Of a stretch of DNA of 64,000 nt, positions 57,015 through 64,000 are shown in pieces. The number at the start of each line of letters is the position of its first letter. Position 1 is the first letter of the stretch. Source of the DNA: Zobellella maritima (GTDB lineage: Bacteria; Pseudomonadota; Gammaproteobacteria; Enterobacterales; Aeromonadaceae). The notes under the pieces were generated by a model. That model worked only from the letters and a program-made list of their open reading frames with translations. It made no database searches and was not told where the DNA came from. Location of the stretch: NCBI RefSeq assembly GCF_003075035.1, contig NZ_QCZE01000001.1, positions 568,187 to 632,186 of the forward strand. Direction: 5' to 3'. Made by a program: the position numbers and the translations under genes.

Positions 57015-57827
57015 ATGCGTCGTACCTTCCTCAAGCTGCCGCTGCTGGCCCTGGCCGCCTGTTCGTTTTCGTTCTCCGTGCTGGCCGCCGATCCCGATAA
57101 CAGGCACATCGTGATCGGCACCACTGTCGGTGACTTTGCCGATATGGTGACCGAGTCGATCAAGCCCCAGCTCGAAGCCCAGGGCTATAGCGTCGAGCTG
57201 GTGGAGTTTACCGACTATGTGATGCCCAACCTGGCTCTGGCCGAAGGGGCGCTGGATGTGAATTGCTTCCAGAACCAGCCCTACCTGGATACCTTCAGCC
57301 AGGATCGCGGCCTGAGCCTGAGCCCGATCACCCAGGTGCCCACCGGTCCCATGGGCTTGTACGCCGGCAAGCTGAACAGCCTGGACGAGGTCAAAGCCGG
57401 CAGCACGGTCGCCCTGCCGAACGACCCGTCCAACCAGGCCCGGGCCTTGCTGATGCTTGAAGACATGGGCTGGATCAAGCTCAGGGAAGGCATAGAGCAG
57501 TTGCGTGCCAGCGAGTTCGATGTGGTGGAGAACATCAAGGGTATCAAACTGGTGCCGCTGGAGGCGGCGCAATTGCCCCGTTCGCGGGAGGATGTGGATT
57601 TCTCGGTGATCAACGGCAACTATGCGGCTTCCAGCGGCATCGCCTTTACCGAGGGGCTGTTCCTGGAACGCAGCTACGACTTTATCAACTGGGTGGTGGT
57701 GCGCAGCGAAGACAAGGCACAACCCTTTGTGCAGGACCTGATCGCCGCCTACAACTCGGACTCCTTCAAGGAATACGTGGTCGAGCGCTTCGAGGGCTAC
57801 AAGTACCCCGAAGCCTGGGGCCAGTAA
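57015..57827 (+). CDS. metQ: MetQ/NlpA-type methionine-binding lipoprotein or periplasmic protein
   Basis: A 270-residue NLPA family protein that should bind D/L-methionine for the MetNI importer. Signal sequence of about 24 residues: LAAC at 13-16 could be a lipobox, but SVLA-A at 24 fits signal peptidase I as well. Family motifs VEFTDYVMPNLALAEG and NCFQNQPYLD, and PNDPSNQARALLML are present. AAGGAG precedes the ATG. metN and metI are not adjacent, and a hydrolase gene follows 15 bp later. Confidence 0.85.
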   Translation: MRRTFLKLPLLALAACSFSFSVLAADPDNRHIVIGTTVGDFADMVTESIKPQLEAQGYSVELVEFTDYVMPNLALAEGALDVNCFQNQPYLDTFSQDRGLSLSPITQVPTGPMGLYAGKLNSLDEVKAGSTVALPNDPSNQARALLMLEDMGWIKLREGIEQLRASEFDVVENIKGIKLVPLEAAQLPRSREDVDFSVINGNYAASSGIAFTEGLFLERSYDFINWVVVRSEDKAQPFVQDLIAAYNSDSFKEYVVERFEGYKYPEAWGQ

Positions 57828-57842
57828 GCGCGGACAGGCGTT

Positions 57843-58721
57843 ATGCACCGTTCCTGGCAGTTTGACATTCACGGTCGCCGTATGGCGGTGATGGAGTGGG
57901 GCGACCCCCAGGCCGTGCCTGTGGTGGCGCTGCACGGCTGGCTCGACAACGCGGCCAGCTTTACCCTGCTGGCCCGGCGGTTGCCCCAGGTGCGGCTGAT
58001 CGCCCTGGATCTGGCGGGCCATGGCCATTCCGCTCACCGGCCCACCGGCCAGCCCTATTACATCTGGGACAATGTGGCCGATGTGCTGGCCCTGGTGGAT
58101 GAGCTGGGACTGGAGCGGGTGGCGTTGCTCGGCCATTCCATGGGAGCCGGGGTGGCCACCCTCTTTGCCGGCGCCTTCCCCGAACGGGTCGGCCAGCTGT
58201 TCCTGCTGGACGGCCTCACCCCGCTCGATTATCCGGCCGACCAGTTGCCGGGACAGATGGCCGACGCCCTGCTCAAGGGGGCGCGTCTGAGCCGGCGCTC
58301 GTTGCGGCCTTATGCCAGCTTCGAGCAGGCGGTAGCGGCGCGTATCAACAGCCGCTGGCCGGTAAGCCGGGAGGCGGCCCGCCTGCTGCTGGAACGGGGC
58401 TTGCGGCAGGAGGCCGATGGCTGGTACTGGCGCAGCGATCTGGCGCTGACCCAGCCGTCGGTGGTCCGGTTGTGCGAGCAGCAAATCACCGCCTTTCTGC
58501 GCCGGCTCACCATGCCGGTGTTGCTGGTGATGGCGGAGCAGGGGATCGGCATGGCGCGGGTCGAGCCTTGGCTGGGACTGGTGCCGGACCTTGAGCTAAA
58601 AATACTGGCCGGCGGCCACCATCTGCATATGGAAGAAAAGCCAGCCGAGCAGATTGCCGGCTGGCTTTTCGAGGGGCTGGGCCGGGATGAACCCGGCCCC
58701 GGCAGCGCTGTTGATCAGTAG
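57843..58721 (+). CDS. Alpha/beta-fold hydrolase
   Basis: A 292-residue enzyme with oxyanion-hole motif LHGWLDNAASF near 30-40, nucleophile elbow GHSMGAG with Ser about 100, and histidine in GGHHLHME near the end. The cap region resembles serine hydrolase-like (MEST/SERHL) proteins. Substrate unknown. A 13-bp terminator stem is embedded in its last codons. Convergent overlap of 7 bp with the transporter gene. Confidence 0.88.
   Translation: MHRSWQFDIHGRRMAVMEWGDPQAVPVVALHGWLDNAASFTLLARRLPQVRLIALDLAGHGHSAHRPTGQPYYIWDNVADVLALVDELGLERVALLGHSMGAGVATLFAGAFPERVGQLFLLDGLTPLDYPADQLPGQMADALLKGARLSRRSLRPYASFEQAVAARINSRWPVSREAARLLLERGLRQEADGWYWRSDLALTQPSVVRLCEQQITAFLRRLTMPVLLVMAEQGIGMARVEPWLGLVPDLELKILAGGHHLHMEEKPAEQIAGWLFEGLGRDEPGPGSAVDQ
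58635..58670. terminator. Bidirectional terminator inside the hydrolase 3' end
   Basis: GAAAAGCCAGCCG (58635-58647) and CGGCTGGCTTTTC (58658-58670) form a perfect 13-bp stem with A/T-rich outer ends. It encodes EKPAEQIAGWLF and serves two convergent genes that overlap at their stops. Confidence 0.7.
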
Positions 58722-60121
58722 CCCAGGTAGGCGGCGGCGACCATCAACCCCCAGCAGAGTACGTAGATGGGCGCCATGATGGGCACAATGACCGGCAACC
58801 ACTGGGCGTAGGAGACCCGGCCCAGCGCCAGCATGGCCAGGATGCCGCCCGCGGTGGGAATGAACAGGTTGGTCAGGCCATCGCCGATTTGAAACGCAGA
58901 GACCATCAACTGCCGGCTCATGCCGATCAGATCCGCCAGCGGGATCAGGATCGGCATGGTGATCAAGGCCTGGGCCGAGCCGCTGGGAATAAACAGGTTG
59001 ATTACCCCCTGAATAATACTGGTCACCACGGCGGCAAGGGCCACGGGCATGCCTTCCAGCACCGAGCTCAGCGATTTGACGATGGTGTCAATGACCTGGG
59101 CATCCTGCAAAATCACTGGGATCGAGGCTGCCAGGCCAATCACCAGCGCGCCCGAGGTGACCGAGGCCGCGCCTTCCATCATCCGCTTGACCAGTTGGTT
59201 GGCACTCATGCCCGCCGCAAAGCCGATCACGATCGCCATCATCAGGAAGATGGCGGTAATTTCCTTGATGTACCAGCCGCGGCTGAACACGCCGGTCAGT
59301 AGAGCGCCCAGACCTGTCAGGAAGATGGCGAGGGTCATCAGGTCCTGGCGTGACAGCCGGTATTCCTGCAGTGGCTTGCTCATCTCGACTGGCTGCTCAT
59401 CATGGAACTCCATCTTGACCACGCGCAGACAGATATAGGCCGACAGCATGGCCAGCGCCGCCAGCACCATCAGCAGACGCAGACCCCAGCCCGAGAACAG
59501 CGGCAGTTCGCCAATGTTCTGGGCCACACCCACGGTATAGGGGCTGATCGGCGACAGGGCAAAACCGATGCCGATGCCGCCAACGGCCATGGTCACGCCC
59601 ACCAGCCGCGAGCAGCCGATGGCCGAGGCCACCAGCACGCCCACGGGCACCAGCGCGATATTATTTTCACCGCCCACGGCCACGCCGAAAAAGCCGTAGA
59701 TAAAGGTACCCAGCACGATGATCAGATTGCGTCTCCTGGTGCTGTTGCCGGCACCGACCTTGTTGGCGGCAACACCGACCACGTTTTCCAGTGCGCCCGT
59801 GCACTGCAGCACATGAAAGAGGCCGCCGGCGATAAACACGATAAACAGGAACTGGGAGGCATTGATCATGCCCCGGGGAATGGCCAGGAACAGCTCGAAG
59901 AAGTGCAGCGGGGCCGTTTCAGCAATCAGCTGGAAGGAGCCGGGAATAACCCGGCTCCTGCCGTCCACGATTTCGCGGGCGAACTCACCGGCCGGAATAA
60001 TGAAAGTCAGCAGGTATACCCCGACCAGCACCATGAAGATTAACACCATGGGATCGGGAAACTCGTTAAACCACCTGCGTTGCTTGTTATCGCTCCCGGC
60101 ACGGGGGTGGGGCTGGTTCAT
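58715..60121 (-). CDS. YfcC-family basic amino-acid/C4-type transporter
   Basis: A 468-residue integral membrane protein with about 12 hydrophobic helices; FIIPAGEF near the N-terminus and NLFIPSGSAQALITMPI and NLFIPTAGG repeats mark the YfcC/DcuC-like (ArsB/NhaD-related ion transporter) family. ATG 60121 has AAGGAG 8 nt upstream, so the first residues of a longer frame are dropped. It follows the amidohydrolase by 46 bp on the same strand, implying uptake of that enzyme's substrate or export of its product. Confidence 0.88.
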   Translation of the reverse strand: MNQPHPRAGSDNKQRRWFNEFPDPMVLIFMVLVGVYLLTFIIPAGEFAREIVDGRSRVIPGSFQLIAETAPLHFFELFLAIPRGMINASQFLFIVFIAGGLFHVLQCTGALENVVGVAANKVGAGNSTRRRNLIIVLGTFIYGFFGVAVGGENNIALVPVGVLVASAIGCSRLVGVTMAVGGIGIGFALSPISPYTVGVAQNIGELPLFSGWGLRLLMVLAALAMLSAYICLRVVKMEFHDEQPVEMSKPLQEYRLSRQDLMTLAIFLTGLGALLTGVFSRGWYIKEITAIFLMMAIVIGFAAGMSANQLVKRMMEGAASVTSGALVIGLAASIPVILQDAQVIDTIVKSLSSVLEGMPVALAAVVTSIIQGVINLFIPSGSAQALITMPILIPLADLIGMSRQLMVSAFQIGDGLTNLFIPTAGGILAMLALGRVSYAQWLPVIVPIMAPIYVLCWGLMVAAAYLGY

Positions 60122-60167
60122 GTCTCTCTCCTTGAAAATGAAGGGCATTGGCAATTGAACGCCATTA

Positions 60168-61391
60168 TCAGGGCTGTACCGATTGTTCGAAATAACGGGA
60201 GATCAGCTTCACCAGAAAGGTGGAGGCCGCCTCCATACAGTCGTCGTTAAAGTCGTAATGGGGGTTATGCAGGCTGCAGGGCCCTAGTCTGGCGCCGGCC
60301 TCATGGCCGTTGTCGCCGTTGCCGACCAGGAAGTAACAGCCGGGCACCTGCTCCAGAAAGTAGGCGCAGTCTTCACTGCCGGTCAGGGGCGCGGTGGACG
60401 CCTCGACGTGGTCGTCGCCGAACACCGCCCGGGCGGTGTCGACCGCGAGTTGGGTCATGGCCGGATCATTGATCAGCACCGGGTAGCCGCGCTGGTAGTC
60501 GATGTCGCACTGGCAGTCGAAGGCCTCGGCCTGGGACTGGGCCAGGGTGCGAATACGACGTTCCAGGGTGTTGCGCACCTCGGGATCCAGGGTGCGAATG
60601 GTGAGCTCCAGCTCGGCGGTGTTGGGGATCACGTTGGCGGACGTGCCCGCTTGCATGCGGCCGACGCTGATCACCGAGACCAGACTGGGATCCACATTGC
60701 GACCCACAATGCTTTGCAGGGCCAGTACGGTGGCCGCCGCCGGCAGGGTGGGGTCCCGGGACAGCTGGGGCAGGGCGCCGTGACCGCCCTTGCCGACGAA
60801 GGTCAGTTTGGCCGTGTCCGACGAGGCCATAAAGGCGCCTTCGCGAAAGCAGAGCTTGCCTACAGGCACACCGGGGAAATTATGCAGCGCAAAGAGCGCA
60901 TCGCAGGGAAAGCGCTGGAACAGGCCTTCCTCCAGCATGCGTTGGGCGCCGCCACCGCCGCCCAGCTCCTCTGCGGGCTGGAAAATCAGGGTTAAGGTGC
61001 CGCTGCCGGGCAGTCCCTGTTCCCGATGCCGGCGCGCCATGGTTTCGGCGACGCCCAGCAGAATGGCGGTATGGCCATCATGGCCACAGGCGTGCATCTT
61101 GCCCGCCACCTGGCTGGCCCAGGGTAGTCCCGTTGCTTCCTGAATGGGCAGGGCATCCATATCCGCGCGCAGTCCCAGGCGCAGGCCCGGCTGGTCACCC
61201 CAGCGCAGCACGCCCACGACGCCGGTGACAGCGATGCCGGTATGGATCTCGTAGCCCCATTCCTGGAGTCGTTCCGCAACCAGCTGGCTGGTTGAGAACT
61301 CTTCAAAGCCCAGCTCCGGGTGCTGATGGATCTGGCGTCGCCAGCCCTTCATCTGGTCGAGACCTGGCTTAATGTCTGCGTTCACTGTCAT
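60168..61391 (-). CDS. M20-family amidohydrolase (N-acyl amino acid or hippurate type)
   Basis: A 407-residue metal-dependent hydrolase. RADMDALP near 80, MHACGHDGHTA near 102, EELGGGG near 142 and the C-terminal GSEDCAYFLEQVP segment carry the dimetal ligands typical of IAA-amino acid hydrolase/hippuricase relatives. The ATG at 61391 is preferred; a GTG three codons upstream is possible. Paired with the YfcC-type transporter and probably controlled by the divergent LysR. Confidence 0.92.
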   Translation of the reverse strand: MTVNADIKPGLDQMKGWRRQIHQHPELGFEEFSTSQLVAERLQEWGYEIHTGIAVTGVVGVLRWGDQPGLRLGLRADMDALPIQEATGLPWASQVAGKMHACGHDGHTAILLGVAETMARRHREQGLPGSGTLTLIFQPAEELGGGGGAQRMLEEGLFQRFPCDALFALHNFPGVPVGKLCFREGAFMASSDTAKLTFVGKGGHGALPQLSRDPTLPAAATVLALQSIVGRNVDPSLVSVISVGRMQAGTSANVIPNTAELELTIRTLDPEVRNTLERRIRTLAQSQAEAFDCQCDIDYQRGYPVLINDPAMTQLAVDTARAVFGDDHVEASTAPLTGSEDCAYFLEQVPGCYFLVGNGDNGHEAGARLGPCSLHNPHYDFNDDCMEAASTFLVKLISRYFEQSVQP

Positions 61392-61471
61392 AATACTCAC
61401 CGGCTGACATGGTTTTTCATCTGTGTTTCACCATGGTGTCAGCCGTGAGTGATACTGTAAAGGCAACAAAT

Positions 61472-61487
61472 GTTGTCTGGTGACAAC
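61472..61487. promoter_or_regulatory. Candidate LysR operator
   Basis: GTTGTC-TGGT-GACAAC inverted repeat in the divergent amidohydrolase-LysR gap, 18 bp before the LysR start. Confidence 0.55.
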
Positions 61488-61505
61488 CTGAGGTAATCAG
61501 TTGAT

Positions 61506-62423
61506 ATGAAAGATCATCAGCTCAAGGCCTTGCTGAAGGTGGCCGAGGAGGGCTCGATTCGCGGTGCGGCCAGGGCGCTGCACCTGAGTCAGAGTGCCTT
61601 GACCAAGGCCTTGCGCGAGTTGGAGGCCGATCTGGGGGCAAAGCTGCTGATCCGCAGCTATCGCGGCGTCGAGTTCACACCTGCCGGCCAGACGCTGCTG
61701 ACCCGGGCGCGTCTGGCGCTGTCCACCCTGGACAAGGCGCGCGATGAGATCCGCTGGCTGCAGGGAGGGGCAGGGATTCAGGTCACGGCGGCGGTGACCA
61801 CAGCCATTGCCTCGACCGCGCTGCCGACGGTGCTGAACGAGTTTGAACGTGAGCTGCCGGATGTTAGCCTGAGGTTTGTCGAGGGCATGCTGACTACGGT
61901 ACTGCCCGGGTTGCTGGAGGGGCATTTCGACTTCGCCATTGCTGTGGCCGAGCCTGAACAGTTGCCCTATGAAATCGCCTTCGAACCTCTGACTCGTATT
62001 TTTTCCGAGCCGGTGGCGCGGGAGGGGCATCCGCTACTGGCAGCCACCGACTGGTCCCAGATGCTGGACGCCCGCTGGGTACTGAACCTGACCACCGGCA
62101 GCTCGGCCCAGCAACTGGTGAGCTGGCTCGACACCCAGGGGGGACGGTCACCGCGTATTGTCCGCTGCGACTCGCCCTTGCTGATGATAGAGCTGATTCG
62201 CCGGACCGACCTGGTGGGCTTTGGCCCACGGGTCTTTTTTGAAGATCCGCTCGCCGGCTGCGGGTTGTCCTGCTTTAACGCACTGCCCCGGTTTCCGGCC
62301 CATGCCCTTGGCATACTCAAGCTCAGGGGAGTGCCCCTCAACCTGGGCGCAGAGCGGCTTGCCGCCCTGTTCAAGCGTCATATCAACGAGCAGGTGCTGG
62401 TGCCTCAGGGACTGACAAGCTGA
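61506..62423 (+). CDS. LysR-family transcriptional regulator
   Basis: A 305-residue regulator with a helix-turn-helix (SIRGAARALHLSQSALTKAL at about 17-36) and a substrate-binding domain of the GbpR/CbsR type. Divergent from the amidohydrolase-transporter pair, so local control is likely. TAATC and a weak purine tract precede the ATG. Confidence 0.92.
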   Translation: MKDHQLKALLKVAEEGSIRGAARALHLSQSALTKALRELEADLGAKLLIRSYRGVEFTPAGQTLLTRARLALSTLDKARDEIRWLQGGAGIQVTAAVTTAIASTALPTVLNEFERELPDVSLRFVEGMLTTVLPGLLEGHFDFAIAVAEPEQLPYEIAFEPLTRIFSEPVAREGHPLLAATDWSQMLDARWVLNLTTGSSAQQLVSWLDTQGGRSPRIVRCDSPLLMIELIRRTDLVGFGPRVFFEDPLAGCGLSCFNALPRFPAHALGILKLRGVPLNLGAERLAALFKRHINEQVLVPQGLTS

Positions 62424-62516
62424 GCCGGTTCACGGGCGCGCGCAGCAGGCGCGGGCCAGGATATAAAACAAGCCAAATGCGGTAGTGCATGACGCCCGGT
62501 CACAGCGGCAGGGTAT

Positions 62517-62573
62517 CCTGGGGCCGAGCAGATTGCCGGCTGGCTGGGCGAGCGGTTGGCTGTTGCCGGATAA
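62517..62573 (+). pseudogene. 3' relic of an alpha/beta hydrolase
   Basis: A short frame reads PGAEQIAGWLGERLAVAG and stops. Its first part repeats 23 bases of the hydrolase at 58643-58665 exactly (GCCGAGCAGATTGCCGGCTG plus GCT). There is no upstream remainder. It suggests that a second hydrolase gene, or a copied tail, once lay here. Confidence 0.5.
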
Positions 62574-62623
62574 GCATCACCGGGGGGCTGTTACGCCTTC
62601 ACCACCGCCTGCTCCGGTTGCCA

Positions 62624-62878
62624 TCAGAACGGCAGTTCATCCTGGCGCGGCGCTGCCGCCGCTTCCTGTTCGAGCTGCTTCTTACGGGCGGCGGCGAGGA
62701 TCCGCCGCCGGCGATCATGACACAGGCGGATGACTTCCCGTTGCTGCCGGGGCGTCATCTGCAACCAGTTGAAGCGCTCTTCCCGGTTGCGCAGGCAGCC
62801 CTTGCAATAGCCCCTGTTATTGACCTGACATACACCGATGCAGGGGCTCTGCACGGTGAAAAACTCCAGCTGCTCCAT
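62624..62878 (-). CDS. DUF1289 family protein
   Basis: An 84-residue protein. SPCIGVCQVNNRGYCKGCLR near 11-30 holds the conserved four cysteines of DUF1289, probably a small metal or Fe-S site. The C-terminal half is basic and helical. ATG 62878 has AGGAGG 6 nt upstream and is preferred over a start at 62920 without one. Function unknown. The neighbouring oxidoreductase ends 42 bp upstream on the same strand. Confidence 0.88.
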   Translation of the reverse strand: MEQLEFFTVQSPCIGVCQVNNRGYCKGCLRNREERFNWLQMTPRQQREVIRLCHDRRRRILAAARKKQLEQEAAAAPRQDELPF

Positions 62879-62919
62879 CGGCACCTCCTGTTCCCATAAT
62901 GGAGCATTTCTGACCTGCA

Positions 62920-64000
62920 TTACAACAGATCTCTTAACCGATACCAGGCCATGGCCAGCACCAGGGCCGGGGTGCGCAGCAGGCGTCCGCCGGGAAAGTC
63001 CCTGTGGGGGATGCGTCCGAACAGATCGAAACGCTCGGCACAGCCGGCCACGGCCTCGGCCATCAGGCTGCCGGCCATGCCGGTCAGCGCCAGGCCGTGG
63101 CCGGAAAAGCCCTGGGCATAGTAGATATTCCGTTCAAGCCGGCCGAAGTGGGGTGCCCGGTTGAGGGTGATGCCCACATAGCCTCCCCAGGTGTATTGCT
63201 GGCGTACGTCCGCCAGCTGGGGAAACACGGCGCGCAGGCGCCTGCCCATGGCGGCGGCCAGGTTGGGCGGATCCAGCCGGGAATAGCTGACCCTGCCCCC
63301 GAACAGCAAGCGATGGTCGGCGCTCAGGCGAAAGTAGTCCAGCACGAAGTTGAGATCTGCCACCGCCATGTGATTGGCGATAAGCGCCTCGGCGCGCTCG
63401 CGGCCAAGCGGCTCGGTGGCGGTGATATAGGTGCCGACCGGCATGAGCTTGCGCTCGATTTCCGGTGCCAGTCCCTGCAGGTAGGCATTGCCGCACAGCA
63501 GCAGCTGACGGCAGCGTACCCGGCCCTTTTCCGTGTGGGCCACCGGTGCGGCGCCCCGCTCGATCCGGGTCACCGGACTGTGCTCGAAGAAACGGGCCCC
63601 GGCCCGGGCCGCGGCCCGGACCAGCCCCAGGGTATAGTTGAGCGGGTGTACATGGCCGCTGTTGGGGTCATAGAGGCCGCCCAGGTAGGCATTGGAAGCC
63701 AACTGCCGGTTTAGCTGGTGCCGGTCCCACAGCTGCAGCCCCCGGTATCCGAAGTCGCGCTCCAGTTCGGTGGCCCAGGCCTCCAGCTCGTGCATATGGC
63801 GGGGTCTCACTGCCGCATGCAGGTGGCCGTCGGCCAGATCGCAGTCGATCCCGTGGTCGCGGATGCGCCGGCGCATCAGGGCCATGGCTTCGATGGAAAT
63901 ATCCCACAGGGCGCGGCTGGTCTCCATGCCCACCAGGCGGGTCAGCCTGGACTGTTCGCAGGCATAGCCGAAGATCATCTGGCCGCCGTTACGCCCGGAT
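62920..64000 (-). CDS. FAD-dependent oxidoreductase, PuuB/OrdL-type (partial)
   Basis: At least 360 residues; the N-terminus lies beyond the window, as the frame stays open to base 64000 and reads SGRNGGQMIFGY, which is internal in this family. DAO-fold flavoproteins such as gamma-glutamylputrescine oxidoreductase share this segment and the later GYVGITLNRAPHFG and YYAQGFSGHG motifs. The initial GxGxxG motif is not visible here. Likely oxidises a polyamine- or amino-acid-type substrate; the exact one is not inferable. Confidence 0.85.
   Translation of the reverse strand, partial: SGRNGGQMIFGYACEQSRLTRLVGMETSRALWDISIEAMALMRRRIRDHGIDCDLADGHLHAAVRPRHMHELEAWATELERDFGYRGLQLWDRHQLNRQLASNAYLGGLYDPNSGHVHPLNYTLGLVRAAARAGARFFEHSPVTRIERGAAPVAHTEKGRVRCRQLLLCGNAYLQGLAPEIERKLMPVGTYITATEPLGRERAEALIANHMAVADLNFVLDYFRLSADHRLLFGGRVSYSRLDPPNLAAAMGRRLRAVFPQLADVRQQYTWGGYVGITLNRAPHFGRLERNIYYAQGFSGHGLALTGMAGSLMAEAVAGCAERFDLFGRIPHRDFPGGRLLRTPALVLAMAWYRLRDLL

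Noticed and set aside
56725-57114. A 129-codon frame overlapping the metQ start
   Set aside because: Out of frame with metQ, lacks a ribosome site and has shadow-like composition.

Overview
The window looks like part of a gammaproteobacterial chromosome with fairly high GC content. Gene order and protein similarity (lolCDE, DUF2062-comEC, msbA-lpxK-ycaR-kdsB, gltA-sdhCDAB-sucABCD, xseA/guaBA, queCDE) suggest an Aeromonadales-type marine or brackish genus such as Oceanimonas, Oceanisphaera or Zobellella. That placement is an inference from recalled protein families, not a computed phylogeny. No rRNA, tRNA or CRISPR array was seen.

Layout. 0-9 kb: a zinc alcohol dehydrogenase divergent from an Lrp/AsnC regulator, a small lipoprotein, a DUF503-DsbA-like pair flanked by two REP-like palindromes, an unassigned FAD oxidoreductase, and mfd. 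9-19.8 kb: cell-envelope genes, namely the lipoprotein exporter lolCDE, DUF2062, the DNA-uptake channel comEC, the lipid A flippase msbA, lpxK, ycaR and kdsB. A roughly 1 kb cluster of alternating palindromic repeats (BIME-like) sits between lolE and DUF2062. 19.9-34.5 kb: central metabolism and stress genes, namely fbp, an ADP-ribosylglycohydrolase-like protein, an Hsp20 chaperone, gltA, sdhCDAB, sucABCD and a YbaK-type deacylase.

34.9-39.4 kb: an amino-acid binding protein, a LysR regulator and a divergent three-gene operon for a heterotrimeric flavin/iron-sulfur dehydrogenase (opine oxidase, hydroxyproline dehydrogenase or HcnABC type). 39.4-44.1 kb: xseA divergent from guaB-guaA. 44.3-47.1 kb: an AraC regulator divergent from an orphan, type-2 leuA whose 5' leader can form mutually exclusive RNA stems. 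47.1-54.7 kb is the most accessory-like part: a toxin-antitoxin locus collapsed into a higB'-'higA fusion relic, ada, a transporter relic with a MITE-like repeat, the SOS pair SRAP/umuDC around a near-consensus LexA box, a decayed integrase, an unknown secreted protein, a 29-residue basic peptide and an unknown lipoprotein.

54.8-64 kb: queCDE (preQ0 synthesis) behind a probable preQ1-I riboswitch, an unaccompanied metQ, an alpha/beta hydrolase, a YfcC-type transporter with an M20 amidohydrolase controlled by a divergent LysR, a short hydrolase relic, a DUF1289 protein and a FAD oxidoreductase cut by the window end.

Functional logic: citrate synthase, succinate dehydrogenase, 2-oxoglutarate dehydrogenase and succinyl-CoA synthetase form one contiguous TCA block. 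umuDC, SRAP and ada form a DNA-damage block. The LysR/enzyme pairs look like self-contained catabolic modules for amino-acid-like compounds. The clearest unexplained features are the leuA leader structure, the BIME cluster, the fused higBA relic, the orphan dehydrogenase module and the unknown secreted and small proteins around 53 kb.
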